Of a DNA stretch of 28,814 nt, positions 7,741 to 15,149 are shown one piece after another. The notes under the pieces are model-generated. The model was not told the DNA's origin, did not search any database, and worked only from the letters and a program-made list of their open reading frames with translations. Each line of letters opens with the position of its first letter. Positions within the stretch are counted from its first letter, which is position 1. The DNA comes from Candidatus Hydrogenedentes bacterium UBA2224 (GTDB lineage Bacteria > Hydrogenedentota > Hydrogenedentia > Hydrogenedentales > SLHB01): the NCBI GenBank assembly GCA_002348185.1, contig DDYW01000030.1:35176-63989 (forward strand). The letters are read 5' to 3'. The position numbers were made by a program, and so were the translations under genes.

Positions 7741-9123
7741 TTATTGCGCCGTCGCCACGGTGTCCGCAACGATCTGGATGGGGTTGGTGTAGACCCACGG
7801 GATCCAGGCGCCCTGGATGTCTACCTCGGCCTCGATGCGGTATTTGCCGGGCTGCTCGACGGGCCAGTCGAGTTCGCGGCCCTCGGCCTGGTGCACCACG
7901 GTGCCGTCATGCACGACGGTGAACCGGCACGGCACGGGCGAGCCGGCCCGCAGATGGACGTCCGGCCCCAGGGGCAGGCGCTCGCCCATCACCGCTTGAC
8001 GGTCGCTGGATTCCGCGAGAAACACAAAGCCCGTGCTGTCGGCGAGTACGTCGAAGGCGACAAATACCCGCCCTTCTCGAAGGGACTCCAGAATGGCTTC
8101 CTTTGAGAGTTCCGGCGCCAGGATGTGGGTGCTCACAAAGCGGACCATTCGCTCGTAGGGGTCGAGTTCGAACCGGAACAGTTCGCGGCCGGATTCGAGC
8201 GGGCCGAACAGCACCCGGAGTCCCAGCCGCTTCCACCAGTTCAGTTCGTATTCGCCGATGGTGTCGGGGCTGATATCCTCCACCAGCAACGTGCCCTGGT
8301 CCGTGTAGCGCCCGGTAAAGCCGTTGTTCTGATGACAGTCGTTGGCGGCGATGCCTACGATGTCGCGTTCCCGGTTGAGGCGGTCCCAGTTAGCGAGAAT
8401 GGCGGTCTGCCGGTCGAAGATCAACCGCAGGACGTGGTCGGGGTACTTGCGGATACTGAATACAATGTCCGGCAGCAGCCCCTCATAGCCATCCTCGTCC
8501 TTGAAGTCGGTGTGGATGTTGTAGATCTCCATGCCCACGAGTTGCGGCAAGTCCCAGAGGCGTTCTTCCTCTGTATGCGCGAAGAACAGAAGCCCCCCCG
8601 TCTCCGCGATCCTCGCCGCAAGCGCAGACGGCTCCTCGCCGCATTGCAGCACCGTATCGCCGGGCAGACCCCACGGCATGAACCCGCCCGGCATCTCGTA
8701 CCCCGGCACAAACAGGATGCCGTCGCGCACGCCGTCCCACTGAAGCGAATAGTCTGCCTTCCCGTCTACGCAGTGGTCGGACATCAGGATGAAATCGCGT
8801 CCGGTTTCCGTCAAGACGCGCTGGATTTCGTCGAACGGCACTTGCGAATCGTGCGAAATGTGGGAGTGGCTGTGACAGACCCCCCGGTAGTCGGTGTATC
8901 CGTCATCCAGGGTCACCTCGAGGCGCTGCGCCTGAAGCGCTTGCCAGGCCCTGGCCTCGGCGGGGAACCGAACGAAACGGTTGAGCAGAGCGTCTCGAAA
9001 CACAACCACAAAGGCGATGACCGCAATAACGATCAGCGCCAGGAGGGCCCGTAGCGACCATCGAATCATGGCCCGCAGGACCGGACGTCTCGCGCCCGGC
9101 CGGTTCTCGTGGACTCTAGACAT
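7741..9123 (-). CDS. Membrane-anchored PHP-domain metallo-phosphoesterase-like protein
   Basis: 460 residues from an ATG with a weak CAGGA site; an internal ATG (residue 19) just before the membrane segment is an alternative. A single hydrophobic helix spans about residues 24-43, so the bulk is probably outside the cytoplasm. The PHP signature H-S-H-S-H (H84, H86, H88) followed by S-H-D, then L-M-S-D-H, G-Y-E-M, F-F-A-H-T and A-A-N-D-C-H segments supply the usual metal-ligand positions. The C-terminal ~120 residues are beta-rich (Ig-like accessory domain). PHP domains hydrolyse phosphoesters with two or three metal ions, but anchored versions like this have no assigned substrate. It follows the alcohol dehydrogenase by 132 nt on the same strand. 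A second exported PHP protein is at 16086-17042. Confidence 0.88.
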   Translation of the reverse strand: MSRVHENRPGARRPVLRAMIRWSLRALLALIVIAVIAFVVVFRDALLNRFVRFPAEARAWQALQAQRLEVTLDDGYTDYRGVCHSHSHISHDSQVPFDEIQRVLTETGRDFILMSDHCVDGKADYSLQWDGVRDGILFVPGYEMPGGFMPWGLPGDTVLQCGEEPSALAARIAETGGLLFFAHTEEERLWDLPQLVGMEIYNIHTDFKDEDGYEGLLPDIVFSIRKYPDHVLRLIFDRQTAILANWDRLNRERDIVGIAANDCHQNNGFTGRYTDQGTLLVEDISPDTIGEYELNWWKRLGLRVLFGPLESGRELFRFELDPYERMVRFVSTHILAPELSKEAILESLREGRVFVAFDVLADSTGFVFLAESSDRQAVMGERLPLGPDVHLRAGSPVPCRFTVVHDGTVVHQAEGRELDWPVEQPGKYRIEAEVDIQGAWIPWVYTNPIQIVADTVATAQ

Positions 9124-9255
9124 GACCCGTGTATCCTGCCTGGTTTAGTCGTTCCGCCGGAATGAGTCAGGCACGCAAGCACTATAATGAAACACCCGGC
9201 CGGGATCCATCGCGCGCATGCAGGCCGCCGCGCCGGGTACGTTCCAGTGCTCATC

Positions 9256-10410
9256 TTATGCGGCGCAGAGCGCCAGGATGGCGTTGATTTCCGCCGGACC
9301 GATATCGCCGTGCTCGCCCAGGGCGCTGCCGCGGGCGCCGATCCGTTTCGCGACCTCATCGTAGCCCTCGGCGATGCCGTATTCACTGAGGCGCGTCTTT
9401 ACGCCGAGCGAACGGAAGAACGCCTCCGTTTTGGCAATGGCCGCGTCGATGCGCTGTTCCTCGCCGCCTTCCGTGATGCCCCAGACTCGTGCCGCGTACT
9501 GCAGGATCTTCCCAGCCTTGCGCGCGCGCTGGTGCTGAAGCAAGGCGGGAAAGACCACGGCCAGCGTCTGCGCATGATCCAACCCGTACAGGGCCGTCAA
9601 CTCATGACCGATTCCGTGGGTTGCCCAGTCCTGAGGCACCCCGCACGAGATCAGGCCGTTGAGCGCCTGCGTGGCCGTCCACATGATGTTGGCCCGGGTC
9701 GCGTAGTCGTCGGGCTGCGCCATGATTTTCGGGCCTTCCTCCACGAGCGTCAGCAGGATTCCTTCGGCCTGCCGGTCCTGAAGCGGGGCGTTGACCGGGT
9801 AGGTCATGTATTGTTCCATCACATGGATGAAGGCATCGACCACCCCGTTGGCGGTCTGACGCGGCGGCAGTGTGAACGTGGTCTCGGGATCCAAGATCGC
9901 AAACCGCGGATAGACCTTCTCGCTGTAAAAGGCCAGCTTCTCGCGGGTCGACTCGCGGGAGACCACCGCGTTGCCGTTGGACTCGGAACCCGTGGCGGGA
10001 AGCGTGAGAATGCCCCCCAGCGGCACGGCATCTTCGACCTTCGCGCGTTTGGCGAGGATATCCCACGGCTCGCTGCCCGGAAAACGCATCGCCGCCGCGA
10101 TGAACTTCGTGCCGTCCAGCACCGAGCCCCCACCAACCGACAGCAGGAACCCGACGTTCTCGCGGCGTCCCAGTTCCACGGCTTGCATCAGCGTTTCATA
10201 GCGGGGATTGGGCTCTATCCCCCCGAATTCCCGCACATCAAACCCCTGGAGCGCCGCCCGGGTCTGCTCGTAGACCCCGTTGCGCTTGATCGAGCCGCCG
10301 CCGTAGGTCATCAGAACCGGCCTGTCCTTCGGCACCAGCCCGGCCACCCTCGCGATCGTGCCTTTTCCAAAGACGATTCGCGTAGGATTCAAATATTCGA
10401 AATTCTCCAC
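9256..10410 (-). CDS. Iron-containing alcohol dehydrogenase, YqhD/BDH-like
   Basis: 384 residues from a GTG preceded by GGAGGT 6 nt upstream; the family typically begins with an M-x-N-F-x-Y-x-N-P-T pattern, which fixes this start over a longer upstream frame. A Gly-rich nucleotide site (G-G-G-S at 94-96 region, with T-Y-G-G-G-S near 35-40) lies N-terminal. The metal site is D192, H196, H265 and H279, offset by two from the ligands known in E. coli YqhD (D194, H198, H267, H281). P-A-T-G-S-E-S-N at 138-145 is also conserved. Expected role: NAD(P)H-dependent reduction of aldehydes or oxidation of alcohols in the cytoplasm; the true substrate is unknown. It stands alone, with a terminator for the small-protein operon just upstream. 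Confidence 0.95.
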   Translation of the reverse strand: MENFEYLNPTRIVFGKGTIARVAGLVPKDRPVLMTYGGGSIKRNGVYEQTRAALQGFDVREFGGIEPNPRYETLMQAVELGRRENVGFLLSVGGGSVLDGTKFIAAAMRFPGSEPWDILAKRAKVEDAVPLGGILTLPATGSESNGNAVVSRESTREKLAFYSEKVYPRFAILDPETTFTLPPRQTANGVVDAFIHVMEQYMTYPVNAPLQDRQAEGILLTLVEEGPKIMAQPDDYATRANIMWTATQALNGLISCGVPQDWATHGIGHELTALYGLDHAQTLAVVFPALLQHQRARKAGKILQYAARVWGITEGGEEQRIDAAIAKTEAFFRSLGVKTRLSEYGIAEGYDEVAKRIGARGSALGEHGDIGPAEINAILALCAA

Positions 10411-10623
10411 GGTTTTACCTCCGAATGGTTGGTTTTTCACGGCCGGCTGCACCGCTCCAGACCGGATCCGCGCCCCTATTCTTAACACGAGCGAGGCGCC
10501 GGTTTGTTCTCGCGGGACAAAGGCCCGACTCGTATTGCGGATCGCCTCAACGAAGCATGTCGGGCTGCCCGGATGACCGCGTGTACCCGTTCGAACCGCG
10601 CGTATGCCGCCGCGCGCGCAGAC

Positions 10624-10671
10624 AAAAAACGCCCACGAGCCGGAACACTACACCTCTGTTCCGGCTCGCGG
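10624..10671 (-). terminator. Rho-independent terminator of the MKH small-protein operon
   Basis: Read on the minus strand, a 15-bp stem (CCGCGAGCCGGAACA with its complement, one G-T pair) and a 9-nt loop are followed within 2-3 nt by six T residues. It lies about 60 nt after the last small gene, closing the transcription unit. Confidence 0.85.
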
Positions 10672-10729
10672 ACGCAAAGCCGTCAATATTCTGGCTTTCC
10701 GAAGTCAGCTTAGAAAAGCGCTTCGGGAC

Positions 10730-10915
10730 TCACACACCGGACTTGGCCGGGGCGACCGTGTAACCGAACCAACCCGCGACGGTGTTCGCGCTCCACGTGG
10801 CGAAGTCAGCCATTTCGTTGAAACCAAGGATACCCGGCTCGAACAGAAGCGACTTGAGGTCGATCGTCTGTGCTTTTGCCGGCGTCGCTTTCGAAACGCG
10901 AGCGATATGCTTCAT
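10730..10915 (-). CDS. MKH small protein A (61 aa), paralogue of the next two
   Basis: 61 residues from an ATG with a perfect GGAGGGAGG ribosome site 8 nt upstream; the frame extends further upstream but lacks a site there. The N-terminus MKHIARVSK, then A-K-A, matches those of the two neighbouring small genes. A D-L-K-S-L-L-F ... L-G-F segment aligns with D-L-K-N-V-F ... L-G-F of gene C, and W-S-A-N-T-V aligns with W-I-L-N-E-V of C and W-I-N-E-V of B. The tail (F-G-Y-T-V-A-P-A-K-S-G-V) is unique. There is no signal peptide or membrane helix. I recognise no family. It is the last gene of a three-gene unit ending in a strong terminator. Confidence 0.75.
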   Translation of the reverse strand: MKHIARVSKATPAKAQTIDLKSLLFEPGILGFNEMADFATWSANTVAGWFGYTVAPAKSGV

Positions 10916-10979
10916 GGGGTTTAACCTCCCTCCACAGTCTGCGCACCTCGTGGCGCACACCAAACTAGACTCACTGCTG

Positions 10980-10998
10980 CGGGGCGCCTGGCGCCCCG
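10980..10998. promoter_or_regulatory. Intercistronic hairpin between small genes B and A
   Basis: A perfect 8-bp stem (CGGGGCGC/GCGCCCCG) with a CTG loop and no T-tract lies 31 nt after the stop of gene B and 64 nt before the start of gene A. It may be a processing or stability element that sets different levels for the two proteins, or simply an extragenic palindrome. Confidence 0.5.
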
Positions 10999-11029
10999 CC
11001 TCGACAAGTGTTCAGTACGATTCGCGAGC

Positions 11030-11170
11030 CTATTCCGGCTTCGCAGGATTCGCCTCAGGCGCAGGATCACTGACTTCATTGATCCAGGCTTGTTTCACAG
11101 CCGTGACTTGCGCCGGCCATTCCCAGATCGCCGCCTTCGACGGCTTGGTGACCTTCTTCAGATGCTTCAT
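11030..11170 (-). CDS. MKH small protein B (46 aa)
   Basis: 46 residues from an ATG with AAAGGG about 9 nt and GGAG 2 nt upstream, a weaker site than those of A and C. It starts MKHLKKVTKPSKA, close to gene C (MKHVTIVSKPAKA). The middle shortens to A-I-W-E-W-P-A and it keeps W-I-N-E-V. The last 11 residues are rich in Pro, Ala and Glu. It has three Trp in 46 residues and no Cys. The shared N-terminus and W-x-N-E-V core with unequal middles argue for descent by duplication followed by divergence. No known family or domain recognised. Confidence 0.68.
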   Translation of the reverse strand: MKHLKKVTKPSKAAIWEWPAQVTAVKQAWINEVSDPAPEANPAKPE

Positions 11171-11339
11171 TTCTCCGTACCCTTTCTTGAGCGTTTCCCC
11201 GCCGCACGCCGCCGTGCCGGGTCCGGGCCTGAAGACCCAGGTTCCGCACACATTTCACATACGGCAGGCCGCCGCTTCACGGAAACTCTTGGAGTGGACT
11301 AACCAAGGTGAAAACCACGTACGCCCACTCTCCTTCCGC

Positions 11340-11367
11340 TGTTTCGCACACGATGTTTCGCACACGA
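11340..11367. repeat. Exact tandem duplication of 14 bp (TGTTTCGCACACGA x2)
   Basis: Two adjacent identical 14-mers lie between small genes C and B, about 170 nt before the start of B. The surrounding 226-nt spacer has no convincing gene. It may be a regulator-binding direct repeat or a simple slippage product. Confidence 0.6.
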
Positions 11368-11396
11368 CCCCGTGATTGGGCTTCACGCTCGTGTAC

Positions 11397-11567
11397 TTAC
11401 TTCGTCAGAGCGTTGTTGACCTCGTTCAGGATCCAGCGAGCCTGGTCTCCCGACAGGGGGCTCGACAGGTCTACGAACCCCAGATCAAACCCAAAAACGT
11501 TCTTCAGGTCGACCCATGCGGTCTGCTCGGCCTTGGCAGGCTTCGACACTATCGTGACGTGCTTCAT
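11397..11567 (-). CDS. MKH small protein C (56 aa), first gene of the unit
   Basis: 56 residues. The ATG is 9 nt after a GGAGGTG ribosome site; an in-frame GTG four codons earlier overlaps that site and is unlikely to be used. It starts MKHVTIVSKPAKA, then carries D-L-K-N-V-F-G-F-D-L-G-F and ends with an amphipathic W-I-L-N-E-V-N-N-A-L-T-K helix. It shares N-terminal and Trp-centred motifs with A and B. There is no signal sequence, Cys or membrane segment. It is directly behind a promoter-like element at 11673-11701 and immediately downstream of the anti-sigma gene. Function unknown. Confidence 0.75.
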   Translation of the reverse strand: MKHVTIVSKPAKAEQTAWVDLKNVFGFDLGFVDLSSPLSGDQARWILNEVNNALTK

Positions 11568-11636
11568 GTGGCGTTTCACCTCCTTCCTGCTTCCTCGGTA
11601 CTAAGGCGTCCACCCAGAATCTCCGGGCTTATCCCC

Positions 11637-11660
11637 AACAAAATCCACCGCTTCGGTGGA
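11637..11660 (-). terminator. Hairpin with T-tract after the anti-sigma gene
   Basis: On the minus strand TCCACCG-AAG-CGGTGGA is followed directly by TTTTGTT. It is about 80 nt past the anti-sigma stop but only a few nt downstream of the predicted start point of the small-protein promoter. It can therefore either end the sigma operon or act as an early attenuator or 5' stabiliser of the small-protein mRNA. Confidence 0.55.
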
Positions 11661-11672
11661 ATCGTCGGCATC

Positions 11673-11701
11673 ATTCTACATGTTTTGCCGCGATAAGTGA
11701 A
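11673..11701 (-). promoter_or_regulatory. Promoter of the MKH small-protein operon
   Basis: On the minus strand TTCACT and TAGAAT are separated by 17 bp. The -10 matches five of six consensus bases and the -35 four. A start near 11666 gives a leader of about 100 nt before gene C, so the unit can be transcribed independently of the sigma/anti-sigma operon. Confidence 0.55.
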
Positions 11702-11739
11702 CCCCTTTTTTGCATCCCGCCGGCACACCCATCCCGACA

Positions 11740-13350
11740 TCATGGCGCACTCTCAAAAACGGACAGATCTCCAAACTGAAGTATCTGTTCGGAGAGCTGG
11801 TTCCAAAAGCTGCTGTCTCCTCCGCCAAGGAATAACTGGTCCAACGCCTCCAGCATTCCCCCCAGGCTGTTGATCTGGCTGACCAGGGCCAGCGCAGAGG
11901 TCGTCAACCGTTCCATCTCACCCGCGAGGTCACTGTCGGCATACAAGGATTCCAAGCCTTCCATCGCCATCCGTTGGACGTCGATGCCCGCAAGCGACTC
12001 TTCGCTGAGCCGGGCGTTTCCGGTCACCTGCTCCCCCAGGCGCTGGGTGGCTTCGTAAATCTGCCGGGCAGTATCCGGATCACCTTGAGCCTCATAGGCT
12101 TGTCCGGATTGTAACAGATCGCGTGCCAAATCGCAAAGCATATTGTACTGGTCGGAACCCGCCAGCACCGCGCTCAACATGCGCGCGGATTCCTCGGACA
12201 TGCCGGCCGCGGCCAGTGCCAGTTGCTGTGACCGGGCGGCATCGAGCCCATACGCGGTGGCCAGGTCTTTGCCCTGCAGGCTCGCGAGCGCGGCGAGCGC
12301 CCCTTCCGTATCGCCCAGGCGCAACAACGCCCCCGCCCGTAACGCGTCCAGCAGCGCATTTTCGGGATCCGCCTCCTGCAGCGCCGCCATTTCACTGAGA
12401 AACGCCCGCAGGTCGCTTTCGGTCATTCCGTCAAACAGGGCGGGCGCCGGCTGCTCCGCCGTCGGCGCCGCCGGTTGCGCCAGGTAGGTGGACGCGAGGG
12501 TCAGTCCCGCATAGGGTTTCTGCTGGTCCATCCGCCCCACCGCAGTCACCAGCCATTGACGGGCCTCTTCGTCGGGCAGCGACGCCGCGGCTCCGACAAT
12601 GGCATCCGGCGAGACGTCGGGATTCGAAACCACTTCCGCCGCCGTCGCGGCATCGAGCGTCGCCATGCGTTTCAGCCGCACCCACGCGCCCGGGTCGGAT
12701 ACCGCCGCCTGCCGCAGGGCCACCACGTCGTCCTGTGTCACGTCGCCGAGCACCGGCGCGGCCGTGGCAAGAAAACCGCCCCGGTCCGCATGCTTCGAGG
12801 GCGTGTCCAGCTTTTCCGCAACCTCCTGCGCGAGCCGCTCCATCGCCTCGTCCAGACGCTCCGAACCGGGCGTCTCGCCCGGCGGGATCACCGCTACCCG
12901 CTCGCCCGGCACGGGCGGACGATCCGGGCCCTGGGAGACCACCGGCGCGGACGGCCCGGACGGCCCGAAGAGGCCGAACTCGAACATCAGCCCCATGATC
13001 ACCACGACCGCCGCCGCCGCCAGCGCCACCGCGCCCCAGAGCCCGAACGACGGACGCGCCGGCTGCCGCTTTTCCAGATGTACCGTATGTACCGTCTTCT
13101 CGGAGGCGGCCGCCTTGTCCACGGCACGCATGACGGCATCCACAACATCGATCTCCGGGGCGCCCTTAACCACCTGCGCCCCGATGGCATCGAGGTCGTG
13201 CGCCACGCCCTGCAGCCACAGGTAATCGGCCCGGAGCTCGGCCGACGCAGCCAGGGCGTCGCGCAACTCCGACGCCTGCGCTTCGGGAAGCCGTCCCTCC
13301 AGGCTGTCGGCCAATGCGTCCAGCGTTATGTCATGCTCACGGTCGTTCAC
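11740..13350 (-). CDS. Transmembrane anti-sigma factor with large extracytoplasmic helical domain
   Basis: 536 residues from a GTG overlapping the sigma stop by 4 nt (GTGA), so it is translationally coupled. Residues 1-95 form a small helical cytoplasmic domain with the layout of anti-sigma domains, but it has no Cys and so lacks the H-x3-C-x2-C zinc motif. One membrane helix lies at about 103-126. A Pro-rich linker then leads to ~380 residues of Ala/Leu-rich helical repeats resembling TPR/HEAT units (for example 'L-R-L-G-D-T-E-G-A-L-A-A-L' and 'A-Y-E-A-Q-G-D-P-D-T-A-R-Q-I-Y'). The expected role is to hold the adjacent ECF sigma at the membrane and sense an envelope state through the outer repeats. 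The sensor part is unusually large for this class. Confidence 0.8.
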   Translation of the reverse strand: MNDREHDITLDALADSLEGRLPEAQASELRDALAASAELRADYLWLQGVAHDLDAIGAQVVKGAPEIDVVDAVMRAVDKAAASEKTVHTVHLEKRQPARPSFGLWGAVALAAAAVVVIMGLMFEFGLFGPSGPSAPVVSQGPDRPPVPGERVAVIPPGETPGSERLDEAMERLAQEVAEKLDTPSKHADRGGFLATAAPVLGDVTQDDVVALRQAAVSDPGAWVRLKRMATLDAATAAEVVSNPDVSPDAIVGAAASLPDEEARQWLVTAVGRMDQQKPYAGLTLASTYLAQPAAPTAEQPAPALFDGMTESDLRAFLSEMAALQEADPENALLDALRAGALLRLGDTEGALAALASLQGKDLATAYGLDAARSQQLALAAAGMSEESARMLSAVLAGSDQYNMLCDLARDLLQSGQAYEAQGDPDTARQIYEATQRLGEQVTGNARLSEESLAGIDVQRMAMEGLESLYADSDLAGEMERLTTSALALVSQINSLGGMLEALDQLFLGGGDSSFWNQLSEQILQFGDLSVFESAP

Positions 13351-14000
13351 AGATGATCCTTCACCATAAGACTTTTCTCGCGGAGCGATTTTAAAATGCG
13401 ATGAAGCCGCGTGCGCACGGCGCCTTCGGTGCTGCCGACCACCTCCGCGATGTCACGCGCGGACATTTTCTGGAAAAACCGCAGCGTCACGATTTCACGG
13501 GATTCCGCGTCCAGAAAATCCAGCAGCCGTGCGAGCGCCTCGCGGCGCTCCTGCTCCATGAGTTCCTGGTCGGGTATGCCATCCGACGACCGGTGCAGCC
13601 CGCCGTCTTCGTCGCGGGCCGCGCTGGCATATTCCTCAAGGGACTCCATATGCACGGACTTCTTGCGCTTCAACTCGTTCAGGCTGAGATTGCGGGCGAT
13701 GCACAGCACCCACGGACGGAACTTCCGGGTCTCATCGAAGCGCTGGCGCGCCACGTAGACCCGAACGAAGGTTTCCTGCGCCAGTTCGCGGGCCAGCTCG
13801 AAATCCCGAAGATAGTGCAGGCAGAACCGGAAGATATCGTTTTGATACCTCCGCACCAGTTCGGCCAAGGCCTCCCGGTCACCCCCGCGGAGGGTAACCA
13901 TGAGTTCTTCGTCCGTCTTCTGGACCTCGTCCACGCAGTGTACCCGGTTGGCGTGCAAGTCAGCACCCCTGAACGCAGCGCTACTCACCTCGCCACCCAT
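13347..14000 (-). CDS. ECF-type RNA polymerase sigma factor
   Basis: 217 residues from the ATG at 14000; TTG or GTG codons 15-23 residues downstream are possible starts because no good ribosome site precedes this ATG. Region 2 is clear (T-D-E-E-L-M, then A-L-A-E-L-V-R-R-Y-Q, F-x-x-A-R-E-L-A-Q-E-T-F-V-R-V, and F-R-P-W-V-L-C-I-A-R-N). Region 4 is a helix-turn-helix (S-R-E-I-V-T-L-R-F-F, then M-S-A-R-D-I-A-E-V-V-G-S-T-E-G-A-V-R-T-R-L-H-R). A polar linker of ~35 residues separates them, and there is no region 3. It directs core polymerase to its own regulon and is controlled by the coupled anti-sigma gene. Its targets are not known from this window. Confidence 0.95.
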   Translation of the reverse strand: MGGEVSSAAFRGADLHANRVHCVDEVQKTDEELMVTLRGGDREALAELVRRYQNDIFRFCLHYLRDFELARELAQETFVRVYVARQRFDETRKFRPWVLCIARNLSLNELKRKKSVHMESLEEYASAARDEDGGLHRSSDGIPDQELMEQERREALARLLDFLDAESREIVTLRFFQKMSARDIAEVVGSTEGAVRTRLHRILKSLREKSLMVKDHL

Positions 14001-14002
14001 TC

Positions 14003-14033
14003 ACGTTACAATCCGTCGCGCTAAACGTCACAA
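14003..14033 (-). promoter_or_regulatory. Direct repeat TTGTRACGT upstream of the sigma gene
   Basis: TTGTAACGT and TTGTGACGT occur on the minus strand 22 bp apart, the nearer copy only 2 nt from the annotated ATG where a ribosome site would be expected. They may be a promoter or activator site for sigma autoregulation, which would favour a downstream translation start. Confidence 0.35.
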
Positions 14034-14319
14034 CTTTCTCACTTTGCATCGAGCTGGCCGCGGACTTCCCCGCGGCCCTCCCGGCCAAGTCATTCTATTC
14101 CTGCAACTTCCGCCAGACAACCGTCCGGCGTGGACCGCCTGTCCGTTGCGCTCTCCTGGTCCTGCGCGGCTGTGCGCAAGAACCAGAGCCCGCTTCAAAC
14201 CCTATCCATAGTATACCCGCGGCGCGTTCAACCACAAAATATGGGATAGCGTGGGGGTACAACGCCTGTCGCGCCGTGGTCCGGATGGGCACGACGCCGC
14301 AGGGGTTCAGGATCCGGGA
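14034..14319. other. Intergenic region without recognised features
   Basis: Noncoding stretch between the sigma gene and the SprT-like gene. I find no convincing gene, RNA, terminator hairpin or repeat shared with the rest of the window. Confidence 0.45.
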
Positions 14320-15027
14320 TCATCGCAAGAGCCGGCTCAGCGAGGTGCGATTGTCTTGCCACGCCAACGCCCGCTCATAATCGGGATAGGCCTGTTCCAG
14401 CGTCCGGAATTCGGGCGTATGGATTCGGCGGCGGCCACTCTCGGTTTCGGAAATACCCAGGTGGGCGTGCAGCATTTCATGGAATACGACGTACCGCACA
14501 AAGTACTTCGGCACAAACGGCTGGTCCAGGAGCGGATGAATGCGTATCAGTTTTAACTCATGGCTGTAGCTGCCAAAGCGGATCGAACGGCGCCGCCGTA
14601 CGGTAGGCATTTGGCCCCACGTGATGGCCGCGTTGATCCTCCCATGAAAATGGCGCTGATTCACGTCCTCAAACAACTGTTTGAGGTCGAAGCACTGCCC
14701 CCGCGTTCGTACCCGGATACTCCGGGGCTGGCGCGGCGCCTGCCGGATCCGGTGCCGGTTTTCCCGGATAAAGGCATCCAGCACCTCCCCGGCCTGCCGG
14801 GCCTTCGGACGGCTGATCCACGCCGCCAACGCTTCCAGCACCGGGGCGTCCGCGGCGAGGAACATGTGATGAAGACGCACCTTGACGCGCCCGGAGGCGC
14901 GGTTCGGCCGGACCGAAAGCACATTGTGCGTGTTGTCGGTAAGGGTCAGTTCGATCCGCAACCCCGACCGCCGCTCCAGCGCCTCGTGCAGCATGTGCGC
15001 GTCGTTCCACGAAAACTCGAGTTGCAT
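14320..15027 (-). CDS. SprT-like zinc metalloprotein
   Basis: 235 residues from an ATG with TGGAG about 12 nt upstream; a longer frame overlaps the divergent gene and is rejected. The C-terminal half carries H-E-M-L-H (H183, E184, H187) preceded by a V-R-Y-V-V-F strand, then R-R-I-H-T-P-E-F (H203), the layout of SprT/WSS1-like peptidases. The upstream F-x-x-V-N-x-R-H-F and W-G motifs are also typical. The N-terminal half is basic and may bind DNA. SprT-family proteins cleave or remodel protein substrates, some in DNA-protein crosslink repair; no partner gene here indicates which. Confidence 0.85.
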   Translation of the reverse strand: MQLEFSWNDAHMLHEALERRSGLRIELTLTDNTHNVLSVRPNRASGRVKVRLHHMFLAADAPVLEALAAWISRPKARQAGEVLDAFIRENRHRIRQAPRQPRSIRVRTRGQCFDLKQLFEDVNQRHFHGRINAAITWGQMPTVRRRRSIRFGSYSHELKLIRIHPLLDQPFVPKYFVRYVVFHEMLHAHLGISETESGRRRIHTPEFRTLEQAYPDYERALAWQDNRTSLSRLLR

Positions 15028-15149
15028 GAGTGGACCATTCTCCAGCGGTATCCGCTCCAAGAAGGTAACGATCAATGCCCGTGAATGCAATCCACGAACG
15101 AGGGCAAAAGTTGAGCCGCGGAGGGCCCAGCACGTAGGATGACCACGCA

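Noticed and set aside
10411..10488. Longer N-terminus for the alcohol dehydrogenase
   Set aside because: The 26-residue extension has no ribosome site and lies outside the family's usual start, while the GTG at 10410 has GGAGGT at ideal spacing.
11233..11320. A 13-codon minus-strand frame starting GTG after GGAAGGAG, upstream of small gene B
   Set aside because: It has a fair ribosome site but no MKH motif and no similarity to the three paralogues; too short to support.
10730..11567. Firm assignment of the MKH proteins as RiPP precursors or toxin-antitoxin pairs
   Set aside because: No maturation enzyme, transporter, immunity gene or known toxin fold is present; the pattern alone does not decide.
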